The position numbers and the translations under genes are program-made. DNA of 64,000 nucleotides from assembly GCF_018603515.1 (NCBI RefSeq), contig NZ_JACATN010000002.1, positions 186,001-250,000 on the forward strand, in the 5' to 3' direction. Source of the DNA: Zobellia barbeyronii. Lineage in GTDB: Bacteria; Bacteroidota; Bacteroidia; Flavobacteriales; Flavobacteriaceae. The notes beneath the pieces were generated by a model that worked only from the letters and a program-made list of their open reading frames with translations, was not told the DNA's origin and made no database searches. Below, one piece after another: positions 33,257-42,607 of the stretch; the first letter of the stretch is position 1, and each line of letters starts with the position of its first letter.

Positions 33257-34336
33257 ATGAAAAATTATCTATTGACCCTGATTTTCGCCCTTCCATTTAT
33301 TGGGACATCACAATATACAGACGTTATTAATTCCAACCGCCCTGGTCTATCCGTTAGTGCGTATGCTGTTGGTAGAAATGTATTACAAGTAGAAGCCGGT
33401 GTTCTATATGAGCAAAGAGATCATACACTTTTAAATACGAAAAGTAATATCTGGGGATCTGACATATCATTACGTTACGGATTACTTTTTGAGCGGCTAG
33501 AGCTTAATTATGAAGGAACATTTGTAAATCAAAACATTACTTATACCAGTTTAGACGTAACTGAAAACTTAACCGATTTTTCAAGAAATCGCGTAGGTCT
33601 TAAATATTTACTTTATGATCGTTTTAAAAATCCAGAACGAAACAAACCTAATTTATACAGCTGGAAAGCAAATTACGGTTTCAAGTTCAAAAACCTAATT
33701 CCATCTGTTTCCCTTTATGGTGGAGCAACTTTTAACTTGGGTGACAATCCTTTTTACCTTGGTGACCCCACCGTATCATATCGTGGTATGGTTATTACCC
33801 AAAGTAGATTAACGCCTCGTTTTGTCCTCATTACCAATATTGCCTATGACCGTATAACAACAGATTATCCTGAGTTAAGCTATTTAGTTTCTTTTTCGCA
33901 TGCTTTCCGCAATCCAAAATGGAGTGCTTTTGTTGAAAACCAGGGTATTCAAAGTGATCGCTATTCAGATGTATTAATTCGTGGCGGTGTGGCGCATTTA
34001 TTAACAGATGATCTTCAAGTAGATTTTAATCTTGGAGCCAGTTTTAAGAATACTCCCTCTAGAATTTTTATAACTGCTGGTGGTTCGTACCGCTTTGATT
34101 TCCACAAAGACAAATTAAAGGCGATAGATGAGCAAGGTGCTGGTGAGAATGGCGAACCTATCAAAAAGAACGCCATGAAAAAGAAGGAAAAAGAAGAAGG
34201 TAAAAAGAAGAAAAACGGAAGCGGAGCAGAAGATATTGACTTAGGTCCTTCTAAGAAACAGCTGAAAAAACTTAAGAAAGAAGAGAGAAAGAAGAAGAAA
34301 AATAAAGAACGAGGTAGCGGAGCTATTGATTTCTAA
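33257..34336 (+). CDS. Outer-membrane beta-barrel transporter-like protein (PF13557-like) with Lys-rich tail
   Basis: 359 residues with signal peptide LLTLIFALPFIGTSQ. The body (about 20-290) has alternating amphipathic strands (INSNRPGLSVSAYAVG, VLQVEAGVLYEQR, SYLVSFSHAF) ending in TAGGSYRFDFH, typical of the transporter/Phenol_MetA_deg-type barrels. Unusually, the last 70 residues are not a barrel but Lys/Glu-rich (MKKKEKEEGKKKKNGSG, KKQLKKLKKEERKKKK, GSGAIDF); this tail presumably sits in the periplasm or at the surface. Cargo unknown. Divergent from DUF4834, with a sigma-54-like element in front. Confidence 0.7.
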   Translation: MKNYLLTLIFALPFIGTSQYTDVINSNRPGLSVSAYAVGRNVLQVEAGVLYEQRDHTLLNTKSNIWGSDISLRYGLLFERLELNYEGTFVNQNITYTSLDVTENLTDFSRNRVGLKYLLYDRFKNPERNKPNLYSWKANYGFKFKNLIPSVSLYGGATFNLGDNPFYLGDPTVSYRGMVITQSRLTPRFVLITNIAYDRITTDYPELSYLVSFSHAFRNPKWSAFVENQGIQSDRYSDVLIRGGVAHLLTDDLQVDFNLGASFKNTPSRIFITAGGSYRFDFHKDKLKAIDEQGAGENGEPIKKNAMKKKEKEEGKKKKNGSGAEDIDLGPSKKQLKKLKKEERKKKKNKERGSGAIDF

Positions 34337-34430
34337 GTGAAATTTACTTTTTCTTTATTGATAAAATTAAGTTTCATAATTTTATTCTAACCCTATTTAT
34401 TCCTAATATTGGCTTTACAAAAAAAAATGT

Positions 34431-35549
34431 ATGGTCACCCTTAAAGAAGCGATTTCAAAAGCCGAGCTAAAAGAGTTCGTCAAATTTCCGTTTTCGCTTT
34501 ATAAAGATTCTCCTTATTGGGTACCACCCTTAATTGAAGATGAATTATCTTCTTTTGATAGAGATGAAAATCCTGCATTTAAAAATGCAAGCGCTTGGTT
34601 CTTTCTAGCCTACAAAGACGACAAGCTTGTTGGTAGGGTCGTTGCAATTATCAATCATTTAGAAGTAGATGATCAAAACGTAAAAAAAATGCGGTTTGGC
34701 TGGTTCGATTTTATTGATGATACCGAAGTTTCAGAAACTCTTCTAAATAAGGTTGCCGAAATAGGGGCTGAACACAATTTAGAGTTTATGGAAGGGCCAG
34801 TAGGCTTTTCTAACTTAGACAAGGTTGGTGTACTCACAGATGGATTTGACCAACCAGGAAGCATGGTAACATGGTACAATGACGCGTATTATATTAATCA
34901 TTATGAACGTCTAGGCTTTGTAAAGGAAAAAGGATATGTTGAAAACAAGTTTCCTGCAAAAAATGCTGACCCAGCGTTATTCACAAAATTAAACGGACTC
35001 GTAAAACGCCGTTATGGTCTCCGCGAAATTAATTTTAAGAAAACCAGTGAAGTTCTTCCACTAGTAGACCAGATGTTTGACCTTTTTAATCAAACCTATT
35101 CTAAACTCTCTTCTTTTGTTCCTATTACAGATGTTCAGAAAGAATATTTCAAGAAGAAATATATTACATTCATAAATCCGGAGTATATTAAATTCATTGT
35201 AGACAAAGAAGATAGCTTAATTGCATTTGCCATTGTTATGCCTTCATTCTCCAACGCTTTACAGAAAGCTAAAGGAAAGTTATTTCCTTTTGGTTTCCTA
35301 CACCTACTACGGGCAAAAAAATACAATAAAGACGTTGTGTTCTACCTTATAGGAATTCACCCTGAATACCAAAACAAAGGTGTTACTGCTATAATTTTCA
35401 ATGAATACTACAAAACGTTTAATAAGAGAGGTATTGAAATGTGTTACCGCACACCGGAACTGGAAGATAATATTGCCATTCGCCAAATGTGGAAACATTT
35501 TGACCCAAAAATATACAAACGACGTTGTACCTATAAAAAGAGCTTATAA
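34431..35549 (+). CDS. GNAT-fold N-acyltransferase-like protein, candidate ceramide-synthase-type enzyme
   Basis: 372 residues with two GNAT-like halves: WFFLAYKDDKLVGRVVAII (about 56-74) is the classic acetyl-CoA binding beta strand region, and YLIGIHPEYQNKGVTAIIF (about 304-322) the pantetheine-binding loop. A FMEGPVGFSNLDKVGVL stretch is conserved in this family, often misnamed GTP cyclohydrolase. Known precedent: the bacterial ceramide synthase of Caulobacter is a GNAT-like acyltransferase of similar size encoded near serine palmitoyltransferase. Here it sits convergent to an alpha-oxoamine synthase, so it may N-acylate capnine or sphinganine (inference). Confidence 0.65.
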   Translation: MVTLKEAISKAELKEFVKFPFSLYKDSPYWVPPLIEDELSSFDRDENPAFKNASAWFFLAYKDDKLVGRVVAIINHLEVDDQNVKKMRFGWFDFIDDTEVSETLLNKVAEIGAEHNLEFMEGPVGFSNLDKVGVLTDGFDQPGSMVTWYNDAYYINHYERLGFVKEKGYVENKFPAKNADPALFTKLNGLVKRRYGLREINFKKTSEVLPLVDQMFDLFNQTYSKLSSFVPITDVQKEYFKKKYITFINPEYIKFIVDKEDSLIAFAIVMPSFSNALQKAKGKLFPFGFLHLLRAKKYNKDVVFYLIGIHPEYQNKGVTAIIFNEYYKTFNKRGIEMCYRTPELEDNIAIRQMWKHFDPKIYKRRCTYKKSL

Positions 35550-35593
35550 TTTACAAGGGCCTTCCACCCTATCCCATTTAAAACATATTAAAC

Positions 35594-35629
35594 AAAAAAA
35601 AGGCCTCACTATACAGTAAGGCCTTTTTT
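35594..35629. terminator. Bidirectional terminator
   Basis: AAAAAAAAGGCCT and AGGCCTTTTTTT arms around a 12-base loop, between convergent genes. Confidence 0.85.
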
Positions 35630-35651
35630 AATATTATCAATTAGGTAAATA

Positions 35652-36911
35652 TTACTCACCCATTGCCGCAGCTACTGCAGCAGATAATCTTTTATATGTA
35701 CCATTTTCCAAACGATCTCTAATTGCTGAGAACGCTTCTAATGTTTCCTCTATATCTTGCATAGTGTGCGTAGCGGTAGGAATCATACGAAGGAGAATTA
35801 ACCCTTTTGGTATAACAGGATAAACTACTATAGAGCAGAATATTCCATAATTTTCCCTTAAGTCTTTCACAAGAGCCATGGCTTCTGGAATACTTCCGTT
35901 AAGGTAAACTGGAGTAACACATGTATTTGTATTTCCAATGTTGAAACCTTTACTCTTAAGTCCGTTTTGAAGAGCATCTACATTCTCCCACAACTTAGCT
36001 TTAAGCTCAGGCATGGTACGCAACATATCTAATCTCTTCAATGCTCCCTTTACATAAATCATAGGTAATGATTTAGCGAACATTTGCGAACGTAAATTAT
36101 ATTTTAAGTAATCTATAATTTCTTTATCAGCAGCTAAAAATGCACCGATACCTGCCATAGACTTTGCAAAAGTTGCAAAATACACATCAATATCGTCTTG
36201 TACATCTTGTTCCTCACCTGTACCTGCACCAGTTTTACCCAAGGTTCCAAAACCGTGAGCATCATCTACAAATAATCGGAAAGTATATTTTTTCTTTAAA
36301 GCAACAATCTCTCTTAACTTACCTTGCTCACCACGCATACCAAAAACACCCTCGGAAATAACTAATATACCTCCACCGGTCTGTTCTGCCATTTTAGTGG
36401 CGCGCTCTAAGTTTTTCTCTAAGCTTTCAATATCATTGTGCTTAAAAGTAAAACGCTTACCCATGTGCAACCTAACGCCATCAATTATACAAGCGTGAGC
36501 ATCTACATCATAAACAATAATATCATCTTTAGAAACAAGCGCATCTATAGCAGACACCATACCTTGGTAACCAAAGTTCAACAAATAAGCAGATTCCTTC
36601 TTAACGAATGCAGCTAATTCTTGTTCTAGCTGTTCGTGAAAATCAGTGTGGCCACTCATCATTCTTGCCCCCATTGGGTAAGCAGAACCATATTCAGCAG
36701 CGGTTTCACCGTCTACTTTTTTAACTTCAGGAAGATTGGCCAGACCCAAATAGTCATTGATGCTCCAGGTAATTACCTCTTTTCCTTGAAACTTCATTCT
36801 ATTAGAAATTGGTCCCTCTAACTTAGGAAAAACGAAATATCCCTCCGCCTGTGAAGCCCATTTTCCTAATGGCCCCTTGTTCTCTAAAATTCTGTCAAAT
36901 AAATCTCGCAT
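35652..36911 (-). CDS. Alpha-oxoamine synthase: serine palmitoyltransferase-like, probable cysteate fatty acyltransferase
   Basis: 419 residues, PLP-dependent fold type I. Landmarks: TWSINDYLGLANLPEV (about 49-64), GSAYPMGARMMSGHTDFHEQLE (about 75-96), FVDDAHGFGTLGKTGAG (Asp binding the PLP nitrogen, His) and the Lys in YFATFAKSMAGIGAF that forms the Schiff base. Known relatives condense acyl-CoA or acyl-ACP with serine (ceramides) or cysteate (capnine/sulfonolipids needed for gliding in Flavobacterium johnsoniae). The neighbouring cysteine-synthase-fold gene favours cysteate. Its -7 box is at 36943-36936. The AAVAAAMGE C-terminus is typical. Confidence 0.8.
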   Translation of the reverse strand: MRDLFDRILENKGPLGKWASQAEGYFVFPKLEGPISNRMKFQGKEVITWSINDYLGLANLPEVKKVDGETAAEYGSAYPMGARMMSGHTDFHEQLEQELAAFVKKESAYLLNFGYQGMVSAIDALVSKDDIIVYDVDAHACIIDGVRLHMGKRFTFKHNDIESLEKNLERATKMAEQTGGGILVISEGVFGMRGEQGKLREIVALKKKYTFRLFVDDAHGFGTLGKTGAGTGEEQDVQDDIDVYFATFAKSMAGIGAFLAADKEIIDYLKYNLRSQMFAKSLPMIYVKGALKRLDMLRTMPELKAKLWENVDALQNGLKSKGFNIGNTNTCVTPVYLNGSIPEAMALVKDLRENYGIFCSIVVYPVIPKGLILLRMIPTATHTMQDIEETLEAFSAIRDRLENGTYKRLSAAVAAAMGE

Positions 36912-36935
36912 TTAGGTGTACTTTGGATTTTAGTG

Positions 36936-36943
36936 CAAAAGTA
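36936..36943 (-). promoter_or_regulatory. -7 box of the alpha-oxoamine synthase gene
   Basis: TACTTTTG on the minus strand matches TAnnTTTG; predicted start about 19 bases before the ATG. Confidence 0.45.
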
Positions 36944-36982
36944 AGATTTTAAGAGCAACATTCATAAAATATTATTCTCTAA

Positions 36983-37013
36983 CAAAAAAGCAATGGCCTT
37001 ACGGCCATTGCTT
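36983..37013 (-). terminator. Terminator of the 37037 gene
   Basis: AAAGCAATGGC and GCCATTGCTTT arms with a short loop, followed on the minus strand by T6. It separates the two biosynthetic genes transcriptionally. Confidence 0.8.
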
Positions 37014-37036
37014 TCGAACTTTTACAAACTTGTATG

Positions 37037-38080
37037 TTATTCTTTAATATATTGTACTTTTTGAGTTTCGCTAACAGTATTGGTATCGAAGAAACCTTGA
37101 TCTTCCATCCATTGGTCACTATAAACTTTACTCATATATCGCGAGCCATGATCCGGGAATATAACAACTACGTTATCTTTTGGACCAAACTCTCCTTCTT
37201 CATTCAACTGTTTTAAAGCTTGCATCACTGCTCCACTGGTGTATCCTGCAAAAATACCTTCGGTTTTTGCAATTTCACGAGCTGTATGTGCACTTTCAGA
37301 ATCGGTTACTTTGACAAACTTGTCTATAACGTCAAAATCAGTAGCTCCTGGGATTAGATTTTTACCAAGACCTTCTATTCTATATGGATAAATCTCATTA
37401 GAATCAAACTCTCTTGTTTCATGATATTTCTTCAATACCGAACCAAAAGCATCTACACCAATAACTTTAACTTTTGGGTTTTGCTCTTTTAAATACTTAG
37501 CCGTACCTGAAATAGTACCACCAGTTCCACTACATGCTACAAAATGCGTAATCTGTCCACCAGTCTGCTCCCAAATTTCCGGACCAGTACTCTGGTAATG
37601 AGCCTCCATATTCAACTCATTAAAATATTGGTTGATATAGATAGAACCACTAGTTTCTTTATGCAAGCGTTTTGCTACTTCATAATAAGAACGTGGGTCA
37701 TCTGCACTTACGTGAGCTGGGCAAACATAAACCGTGGCCCCCATGGTACGCAACATATCAATCTTATCTTTCGATGATTTTGAACTAACAGCCAAAATAC
37801 ACTTATAACCTTTTATAATACTCACCATAGCAATACTAAATCCTGTATTACCAGAAGTTGTTTCTATAATAGTACTACCTTCGGTTAAAAGACCTTTACG
37901 CTCTGCTTCTTCTATGATATGTACCGCAATACGATCTTTTGAAGAGTGGCCAGGATTAAAAGATTCTACTTTGGCAAAAAAGTTACCTGCAAAGCCTTCT
38001 GTTATTCTCTTTAATTTTACTAGTGGAGTGTTTCCTACGAGTTCTAGGATATTATTGTATGCCTTGATTTTGTTTTCCAT
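37037..38080 (-). CDS. PLP-dependent cysteine synthase / cystathionine beta-synthase family enzyme, candidate cysteate synthase
   Basis: 347 residues from the family-typical start [20 protein letters not shown] (an ATG at 38128 is also open). Catalytic Lys in [15 protein letters not shown] (about 45), substrate loop [16 protein letters not shown]-phosphate loop [15 protein letters not shown] (about 186-200) and a late FAGYTSGA. It resembles the CBS/CysK core without CBS regulatory domains. In Bacteroidetes, homologues next to the alpha-oxoamine synthase are proposed to make L-cysteate for sulfonolipids; ordinary O-acetylserine sulfhydrylase is the alternative. Its -7 box at 38149-38142 fits either start. 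Confidence 0.75.
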   Translation of the reverse strand: MENKIKAYNNILELVGNTPLVKLKRITEGFAGNFFAKVESFNPGHSSKDRIAVHIIEEAERKGLLTEGSTIIETTSGNTGFSIAMVSIIKGYKCILAVSSKSSKDKIDMLRTMGATVYVCPAHVSADDPRSYYEVAKRLHKETSGSIYINQYFNELNMEAHYQSTGPEIWEQTGGQITHFVACSGTGGTISGTAKYLKEQNPKVKVIGVDAFGSVLKKYHETREFDSNEIYPYRIEGLGKNLIPGATDFDVIDKFVKVTDSESAHTAREIAKTEGIFAGYTSGAVMQALKQLNEEGEFGPKDNVVVIFPDHGSRYMSKVYSDQWMEDQGFFDTNTVSETQKVQYIKE

Positions 38081-38141
38081 AAAGGATGTCTGGTTATGAG
38101 AACTTTTTATATACTGAAAAGTTTTCACAAAATTGTTGGGA

Positions 38142-38149
38142 CAAAATTA
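38142..38149 (-). promoter_or_regulatory. -7 box of the 37037 gene
   Basis: TAATTTTG on the minus strand matches TAnnTTTG; weak or no -33. Confidence 0.4.
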
Positions 38150-38343
38150 CTATTTTTTTTGAATATGCCATTTTATCCATGAAAATACATCCAAAAAATG
38201 AAGATATTTTCGGTTTTATCCTGTTTTGTTAACATTTAGTTAGCATATTAGCTATAATCTAGCCAATTTATAAGCCATAAAACCACTCCTTTTTTCAGAT
38301 AAGATTATGTTAGTTCAGATAATGAACTTGTAAATTAATTTTT

Positions 38344-40482
38344 CTACTCAATTTTACCTTCTAGATCCAACAGAAACGCATACTCCTTAGCCACCTCTTT
38401 CAATGCTTCAAAACGTCCTGAAGCTCCACCGTGTCCAGCATCCATATTAATATCCATCATCAATAGATTCTTATCGGATTTTAACTCTCGCAATTTCGCC
38501 ACCCACTTGGCAGGTTCAAAATATTGTACTTGTGAATCATGAAGCCCGGTAGTAACCAATAAATTAGGATATTCCTGAGCAATTACTTGGTCATAAGGTG
38601 AATACGACTTCATATACTCGTAGTATGTTTTTTCGTTCGGATTCCCCCATTCATCATATTCTCCTGTTGTTAAAGGAATAGAATCATCTAACATAGTCGT
38701 AACCACATCAACAAAAGGAACAGCTGCAATTACACCATTATATAATTGAGGAGCCATGTTAATGATTGCCCCCATAAGAAGACCACCCGCAGAACCACCC
38801 ATTGCATATAAATGATCTGCTGAAGTATAACCTTCATCTATCAAATATTGGGAACAATCTACGAAATCTGTAAAAGTGTTCTTTTTCTTTAACAATTTAC
38901 CATCTTCATACCAAGGTCTACCTAGATATTCCCCTCCTCTTATATGAGCTATTGCATAGACAAAGCCTCTATCCAACAAACTTAAGCGTACCGTAGAAAA
39001 ATAAGGGTCTATCGTGTTTCCGTATGACCCATAGGCATATTGAAGTATAGGCGTTGTTTTACTTAATGGAGTGTCCTTATGATAAACGATAGACATAGGC
39101 ACTTTTACCCCATCACGAGCTTTAGCCCAAATACGCTCTTCTTTGTAATTATCTTTATCAAACTTCCCACCTAGTACTTCTTGTTCTTTTTTGACTTCTC
39201 TCTCCTTGGTTCGCATGTTGAAATCGATAATCGAAGTTGGGGTAGTCATGGAATTGTAACCATAACGAAGAATCTCTGTATCAAAATCAGGATTGCGACC
39301 TACGCCTGCAGTATATGTTTCACTTTCAAAAGGTAAATAATAGGAATTAGTGCCATCCCATCTATTAATCTGAACCTTGTTCAGTCCGTTTGTCCGCTCT
39401 GATATTACGTAGTAATTTTTAAAAATATCTATATCTTCCAGGAGAACATCTTCACGATGTGGTATGAATTCTTTCCAGTTTTCCGAAGAGGTATTGTTCT
39501 CATCCGTTTTCATTAATTTAAAATTGGTTGCGCCGTCTTTATTAGTCAGAACATAAAAATGATTACCATAATGAGACATACCATATTCAACACCTCTTTC
39601 GCGAGGTGAAAACATTTTCAACTCTCCGTCAGGATTATCGGTCCTTAAAAACTGAAATTCAGAAGTAAGCGTACTATAAGAACCTATAATAATATATTTC
39701 TTGGATTTTGATTTGTAGACATACGTTCCAAACGTATCATCTTTCTCATGAAAAACCAATTGATCTTCCGCTTCAGTAGTACCAAATTTGTGCTTTAAAA
39801 TTTGGTCCGAACGTAAAGTAACTTCATCCTTTTTAGTGTAAAAAAGGGTTTTATTATCATCTGCCCAAACTGCGCCACCTGTTGTGTTTTCTATCCTATC
39901 TGCGTAAATTTCCCCTGTCTCAAGATTTTTTATGCTTATAACGTACTGACGTCTAGAAACGGTATCTACACCAAAAGCAGCAAATTTATTGTCTGGGCTG
40001 ATAGCTAAACCTCCTATGCTGAAATACTCATGACCTTTTGCCATTTCATTTCCATCAAACATAATCTCCTCAGGAGCGTCTAAGTTTTCTTTTTTTCGAG
40101 CATAAATAGGATACTCTTTACCTATTTCATACCTAGTAATATACCAATAGCCGTTCTGCTTGTAAGGCACTGAAGTATCATCTTCTTTAATGCGAGATTT
40201 CATCTCATCAAAAAGCTCTGATTGAAACTTTTTGGTATGCCCCGTTAAAGATTCATAATATTCTTTCTCAGATTCAAGGTATGAAATTACCTCTGGGTTC
40301 TCTTTATCGTTCAACCAATAGTAATTATCCACCCTAACATCTCCATGCTTTTCTAAGTTATGTGGAATCTTTTTAGCTATCGGTGCTTTTTCTTCAATCA
40401 TATTCTTTTGTTGACTTTGTACTAACAGCACAAATGTAAGGCTTAACCCAAGAACGATTTTCTTTTTTTTAGACAAGCTCAT
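38344..40482 (-). CDS. Oligopeptidase B-type serine peptidase (S9A), exported
   Basis: 712 residues with an N-terminal hydrophobic segment (KKIVLGLSLTFVLLVQSQQ) suggesting export, then IPHNLEKHGDVRVDNYYWL, a beta-propeller, and an alpha/beta hydrolase domain. The triad is Ser in MGGSAGGLLMG (about 557), Asp in TTGLHDSQV (about 642) and His in DAGHGGASG (about 685). RGGEYLGRPWYEDGK is the prolyl oligopeptidase family signature. Cleaves short peptides, usually after basic residues in oligopeptidase B; specificity here unproven. Divergent from ybaB with 65 bases between. Confidence 0.88.
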   Translation of the reverse strand: MSLSKKKKIVLGLSLTFVLLVQSQQKNMIEEKAPIAKKIPHNLEKHGDVRVDNYYWLNDKENPEVISYLESEKEYYESLTGHTKKFQSELFDEMKSRIKEDDTSVPYKQNGYWYITRYEIGKEYPIYARKKENLDAPEEIMFDGNEMAKGHEYFSIGGLAISPDNKFAAFGVDTVSRRQYVISIKNLETGEIYADRIENTTGGAVWADDNKTLFYTKKDEVTLRSDQILKHKFGTTEAEDQLVFHEKDDTFGTYVYKSKSKKYIIIGSYSTLTSEFQFLRTDNPDGELKMFSPRERGVEYGMSHYGNHFYVLTNKDGATNFKLMKTDENNTSSENWKEFIPHREDVLLEDIDIFKNYYVISERTNGLNKVQINRWDGTNSYYLPFESETYTAGVGRNPDFDTEILRYGYNSMTTPTSIIDFNMRTKEREVKKEQEVLGGKFDKDNYKEERIWAKARDGVKVPMSIVYHKDTPLSKTTPILQYAYGSYGNTIDPYFSTVRLSLLDRGFVYAIAHIRGGEYLGRPWYEDGKLLKKKNTFTDFVDCSQYLIDEGYTSADHLYAMGGSAGGLLMGAIINMAPQLYNGVIAAVPFVDVVTTMLDDSIPLTTGEYDEWGNPNEKTYYEYMKSYSPYDQVIAQEYPNLLVTTGLHDSQVQYFEPAKWVAKLRELKSDKNLLMMDINMDAGHGGASGRFEALKEVAKEYAFLLDLEGKIE

Positions 40483-40547
40483 AGTTGATGTTTTTCATAC
40501 ACAATTTAGTAATTTCGCATAGTAATTCAACTTATAAAACACAAATT

Positions 40548-40874
40548 ATGTTCGGAGATATGATGGGTATGATGGGGAAACTTAAAGAAACCCAGCAAAA
40601 AGTAGAGGCCACAAAGAAACGCTTAGACACAGTAACTCTAGAAGAATCTTCTTCCGAAGATTTGGTAAAGGTTATTATTACCGCCAATAGAGAAGTTAAG
40701 CAGATTATAATTGATGATAGTTTACTGGAAGACAAAGAACAATTAGAAGATTTTCTAATTATGACCGTCAATAAAGCCATTGCAAAGGCGACTCAAGTAA
40801 ATGAAGCGGAACTAGGTGCTGTGGCCAAAGAAGGGATGCCCAATATTCCAGGAATGGACTCGTTATTTAAATAG
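40548..40874 (+). CDS. ybaB: YbaB/EbfC family nucleoid-associated protein
   Basis: 108 residues from the ATG at 40548: [37 protein letters not shown], and a Met/Ile-rich C-terminus with [12 protein letters not shown]. Known YbaB dimers bind DNA as tweezer-like clamps. The ORF extends upstream to 40485, but those residues are unlike the family and a -7-like TAATTTCG at 40511 suggests transcription starts inside. The stop at 40872-40874 lies directly before the next gene's -24 element. Confidence 0.9.
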   Translation: MFGDMMGMMGKLKETQQKVEATKKRLDTVTLEESSSEDLVKVIITANREVKQIIIDDSLLEDKEQLEDFLIMTVNKAIAKATQVNEAELGAVAKEGMPNIPGMDSLFK

Positions 40875-40890
40875 TGGCAAGCTATTTGCT
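40875..40890 (+). promoter_or_regulatory. Sigma-54-like -24/-12 promoter
   Basis: TGGCAAGCTATTTGCT against TGGCACGnnnnTTGCW: one mismatch, with GG, 10 bases, GC spacing exact. It begins at the base after the ybaB stop and predicts a start near 40901, about 14 bases before the ATG at 40915. Confidence 0.6.
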
Positions 40891-40914
40891 TTTGATTACT
40901 AAATAATACTACAG

Positions 40915-41358
40915 ATGAAATTATTACTTTTTCTCTTATTACCGCTTTGTTTAATTGGCCAAACCGATACTACGAGTAGTGTTGACTGGCTTAAAAACTA
41001 CGACAAGGCTATTAAAGTGTCGAAAAAAGAAAACAAAAATGTTCTAGTTTATTTTACTGGCAGCGATTGGTGCCCACCTTGTAAAAAACTTAAACACGAT
41101 CTTTTTGAAACAGAGGAGTTCTCTGAATTAGCAAAAAGTTATGTCTTATTATATGTAGATATTCCTAGAAATAAGGATTTATTAAGTGATAAGCAGTGGG
41201 ATCACAATCAAGAGGTTTTAAAAAAGCTTAATAAAAAAGGAGTCTTTCCTTTATTAAGTGTGGTAAACGGCAAAGGAAAAGCGCTAGATGAATATTCAGG
41301 TTATGGTATGACCGGAGAAATTGGTTATCATTTAAACTTCCTCAAGAAAAATAAGTAA
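40915..41358 (+). CDS. Exported thioredoxin-fold protein
   Basis: 147 residues. Signal peptide LLLFLLLPLCLIGQ, then a thioredoxin-like domain: WLKNYDKAIKVSKKENKNV, VYFTGSDWCPPCKKLKHDLF with the CPPC redox pair (about 59-62), FPLLSVVNGKGK as the cis-Pro strand. Belongs to the thioredoxin_7/DsbD-gamma-like exported group, probably a periplasmic disulfide reductase or chaperone; partner unknown. Preceded by a near-consensus sigma-54 element and followed by a terminator, so it has its own transcript despite lying close behind ybaB. Confidence 0.85.
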   Translation: MKLLLFLLLPLCLIGQTDTTSSVDWLKNYDKAIKVSKKENKNVLVYFTGSDWCPPCKKLKHDLFETEEFSELAKSYVLLYVDIPRNKDLLSDKQWDHNQEVLKKLNKKGVFPLLSVVNGKGKALDEYSGYGMTGEIGYHLNFLKKNK

Positions 41359-41360
41359 TT

Positions 41361-41392
41361 AAAAAAGGGCCCTAAAAGGGCCCTTTTTTTTT
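41361..41392. terminator. Bidirectional terminator
   Basis: AAAAAAGGGCCC, TAAAA, GGGCCC and a T-run between convergent genes. Confidence 0.9.
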
Positions 41393-41412
41393 AACGTCTA
41401 TTCAGAAATAGA

Positions 41413-42513
41413 TTAGTTGTTAATCAATCTGAATTCTGTTCTTCTGTTTACTGAATGCTCTCTTGCAGTACAAGAAACACCATCCTTACATCTGTTCTTA
41501 AGTTTTGTTTCACCGTAACCGTTAGCTACTAAAAGACTAGAGTTAATACCTTTAGAAATAAGGTATTGAGCTACTGCTTTTGCTCTTCTTTCTGATAAAT
41601 CTTGGTTAGAAGAAGCACTACCTTGAGCATCTGTATGAGAGGCTAATTCTACTTTAGCACCTTCATTCTGAGCCAATACAGGTAATAAACGAGTATCAAT
41701 GATAGTTTTAGCTTGTGCTGTTAACGTAGCACTACCAGAGTCCCAGTTTATTGGAAGCGCTTGGTAAGTAACCAATTCACACTCTACTTCTTTCCAAGTA
41801 GTTAAACCACCTTTTTCTTTTAAAACCTCTTTTGTATAAGATTTAGTAACAGGAGCAACTGCCTCTTCTACAGAGTAAGCGTCCTTATCTAATACAGTTC
41901 TTGTGATTTCATCATAAACAGCAGGAACTACTTCCTCTACAACTTTAGCTGGAGAAACAAGAATTCTTTTAGTATATGTACCACTCTTTTGAGGAATAGC
42001 AGTTTTGCTTGTTGAAGCATTGTTAGCAAGAGTTGCAGTTTCTATAGTCTGAAATTCTGCAGGATATCCTTTATAACACCAGTATCTACAATCATCAGGA
42101 TTACCCGAATCACAATCTGGAGCCGATGCACCTAACTCCCACTGGGCATATGCAGGCTTTACCTCTATAGTCTGAGAAGCATTACCAAAACTAGCTGGGC
42201 TAACACTCAAAGAGTTTCCGCCTTCCTTAGATACATAGCTAACCTTTTCAGATCCCCATTCTTCCGGAACAATTCTTAATTTTTTACTCTCTTCTTTTAC
42301 TAAAACACGTTCTGTAACGGTTTTATAAGTTGCAGGTACAGTTTTTAAAACTTTATAACCGGGCTTTACTGTAATAGTCACGGTCTCGTTTACATAAACG
42401 TCAGGCGTAGTACAACGTACATAGCACTTTCCGGGTTCGGGGTTCGCTGGCAAGTCTTGAGCCATACTAAACGAAGCCGTAAGAACGGCAAGGGAAAAAA
42501 GAATCTTCTTCAT
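41413..42513 (-). CDS. OmpA-family outer-membrane protein with tandem VPA-Y-x-x-V repeats
   Basis: 366 residues with signal peptide KKILFSLAVLTASFSMAQ. The C-terminal 110 residues are an OmpA peptidoglycan-binding domain: LPINWDSGSATLTAQAKTII, VELASHTDAQGSASSNQDLS, ERRAKAVAQYLISKGI and NRRTEFRLI. The N-terminal 240 residues are not a beta-barrel but repeats built around VPATYKTVTERVL (about 58-71) and VPAVYDEITRTVLDKDAY (about 198-215), with six Cys that could pair (CYVRC, CDSGNPDDCRYWC). An envelope linker to peptidoglycan is likely. Upstream region (42514-42799) holds an inverted repeat. Confidence 0.8.
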   Translation of the reverse strand: MKKILFSLAVLTASFSMAQDLPANPEPGKCYVRCTTPDVYVNETVTITVKPGYKVLKTVPATYKTVTERVLVKEESKKLRIVPEEWGSEKVSYVSKEGGNSLSVSPASFGNASQTIEVKPAYAQWELGASAPDCDSGNPDDCRYWCYKGYPAEFQTIETATLANNASTSKTAIPQKSGTYTKRILVSPAKVVEEVVPAVYDEITRTVLDKDAYSVEEAVAPVTKSYTKEVLKEKGGLTTWKEVECELVTYQALPINWDSGSATLTAQAKTIIDTRLLPVLAQNEGAKVELASHTDAQGSASSNQDLSERRAKAVAQYLISKGINSSLLVANGYGETKLKNRCKDGVSCTAREHSVNRRTEFRLINN

Positions 42514-42607
42514 AAGATAGTTAATGTTTAATGTTAATGTATAGTTGGATGTAAGTTAATGATTTAATATATATTTAACAAGTCTTTTCCTGTTAAGTAT
42601 CAGTATC

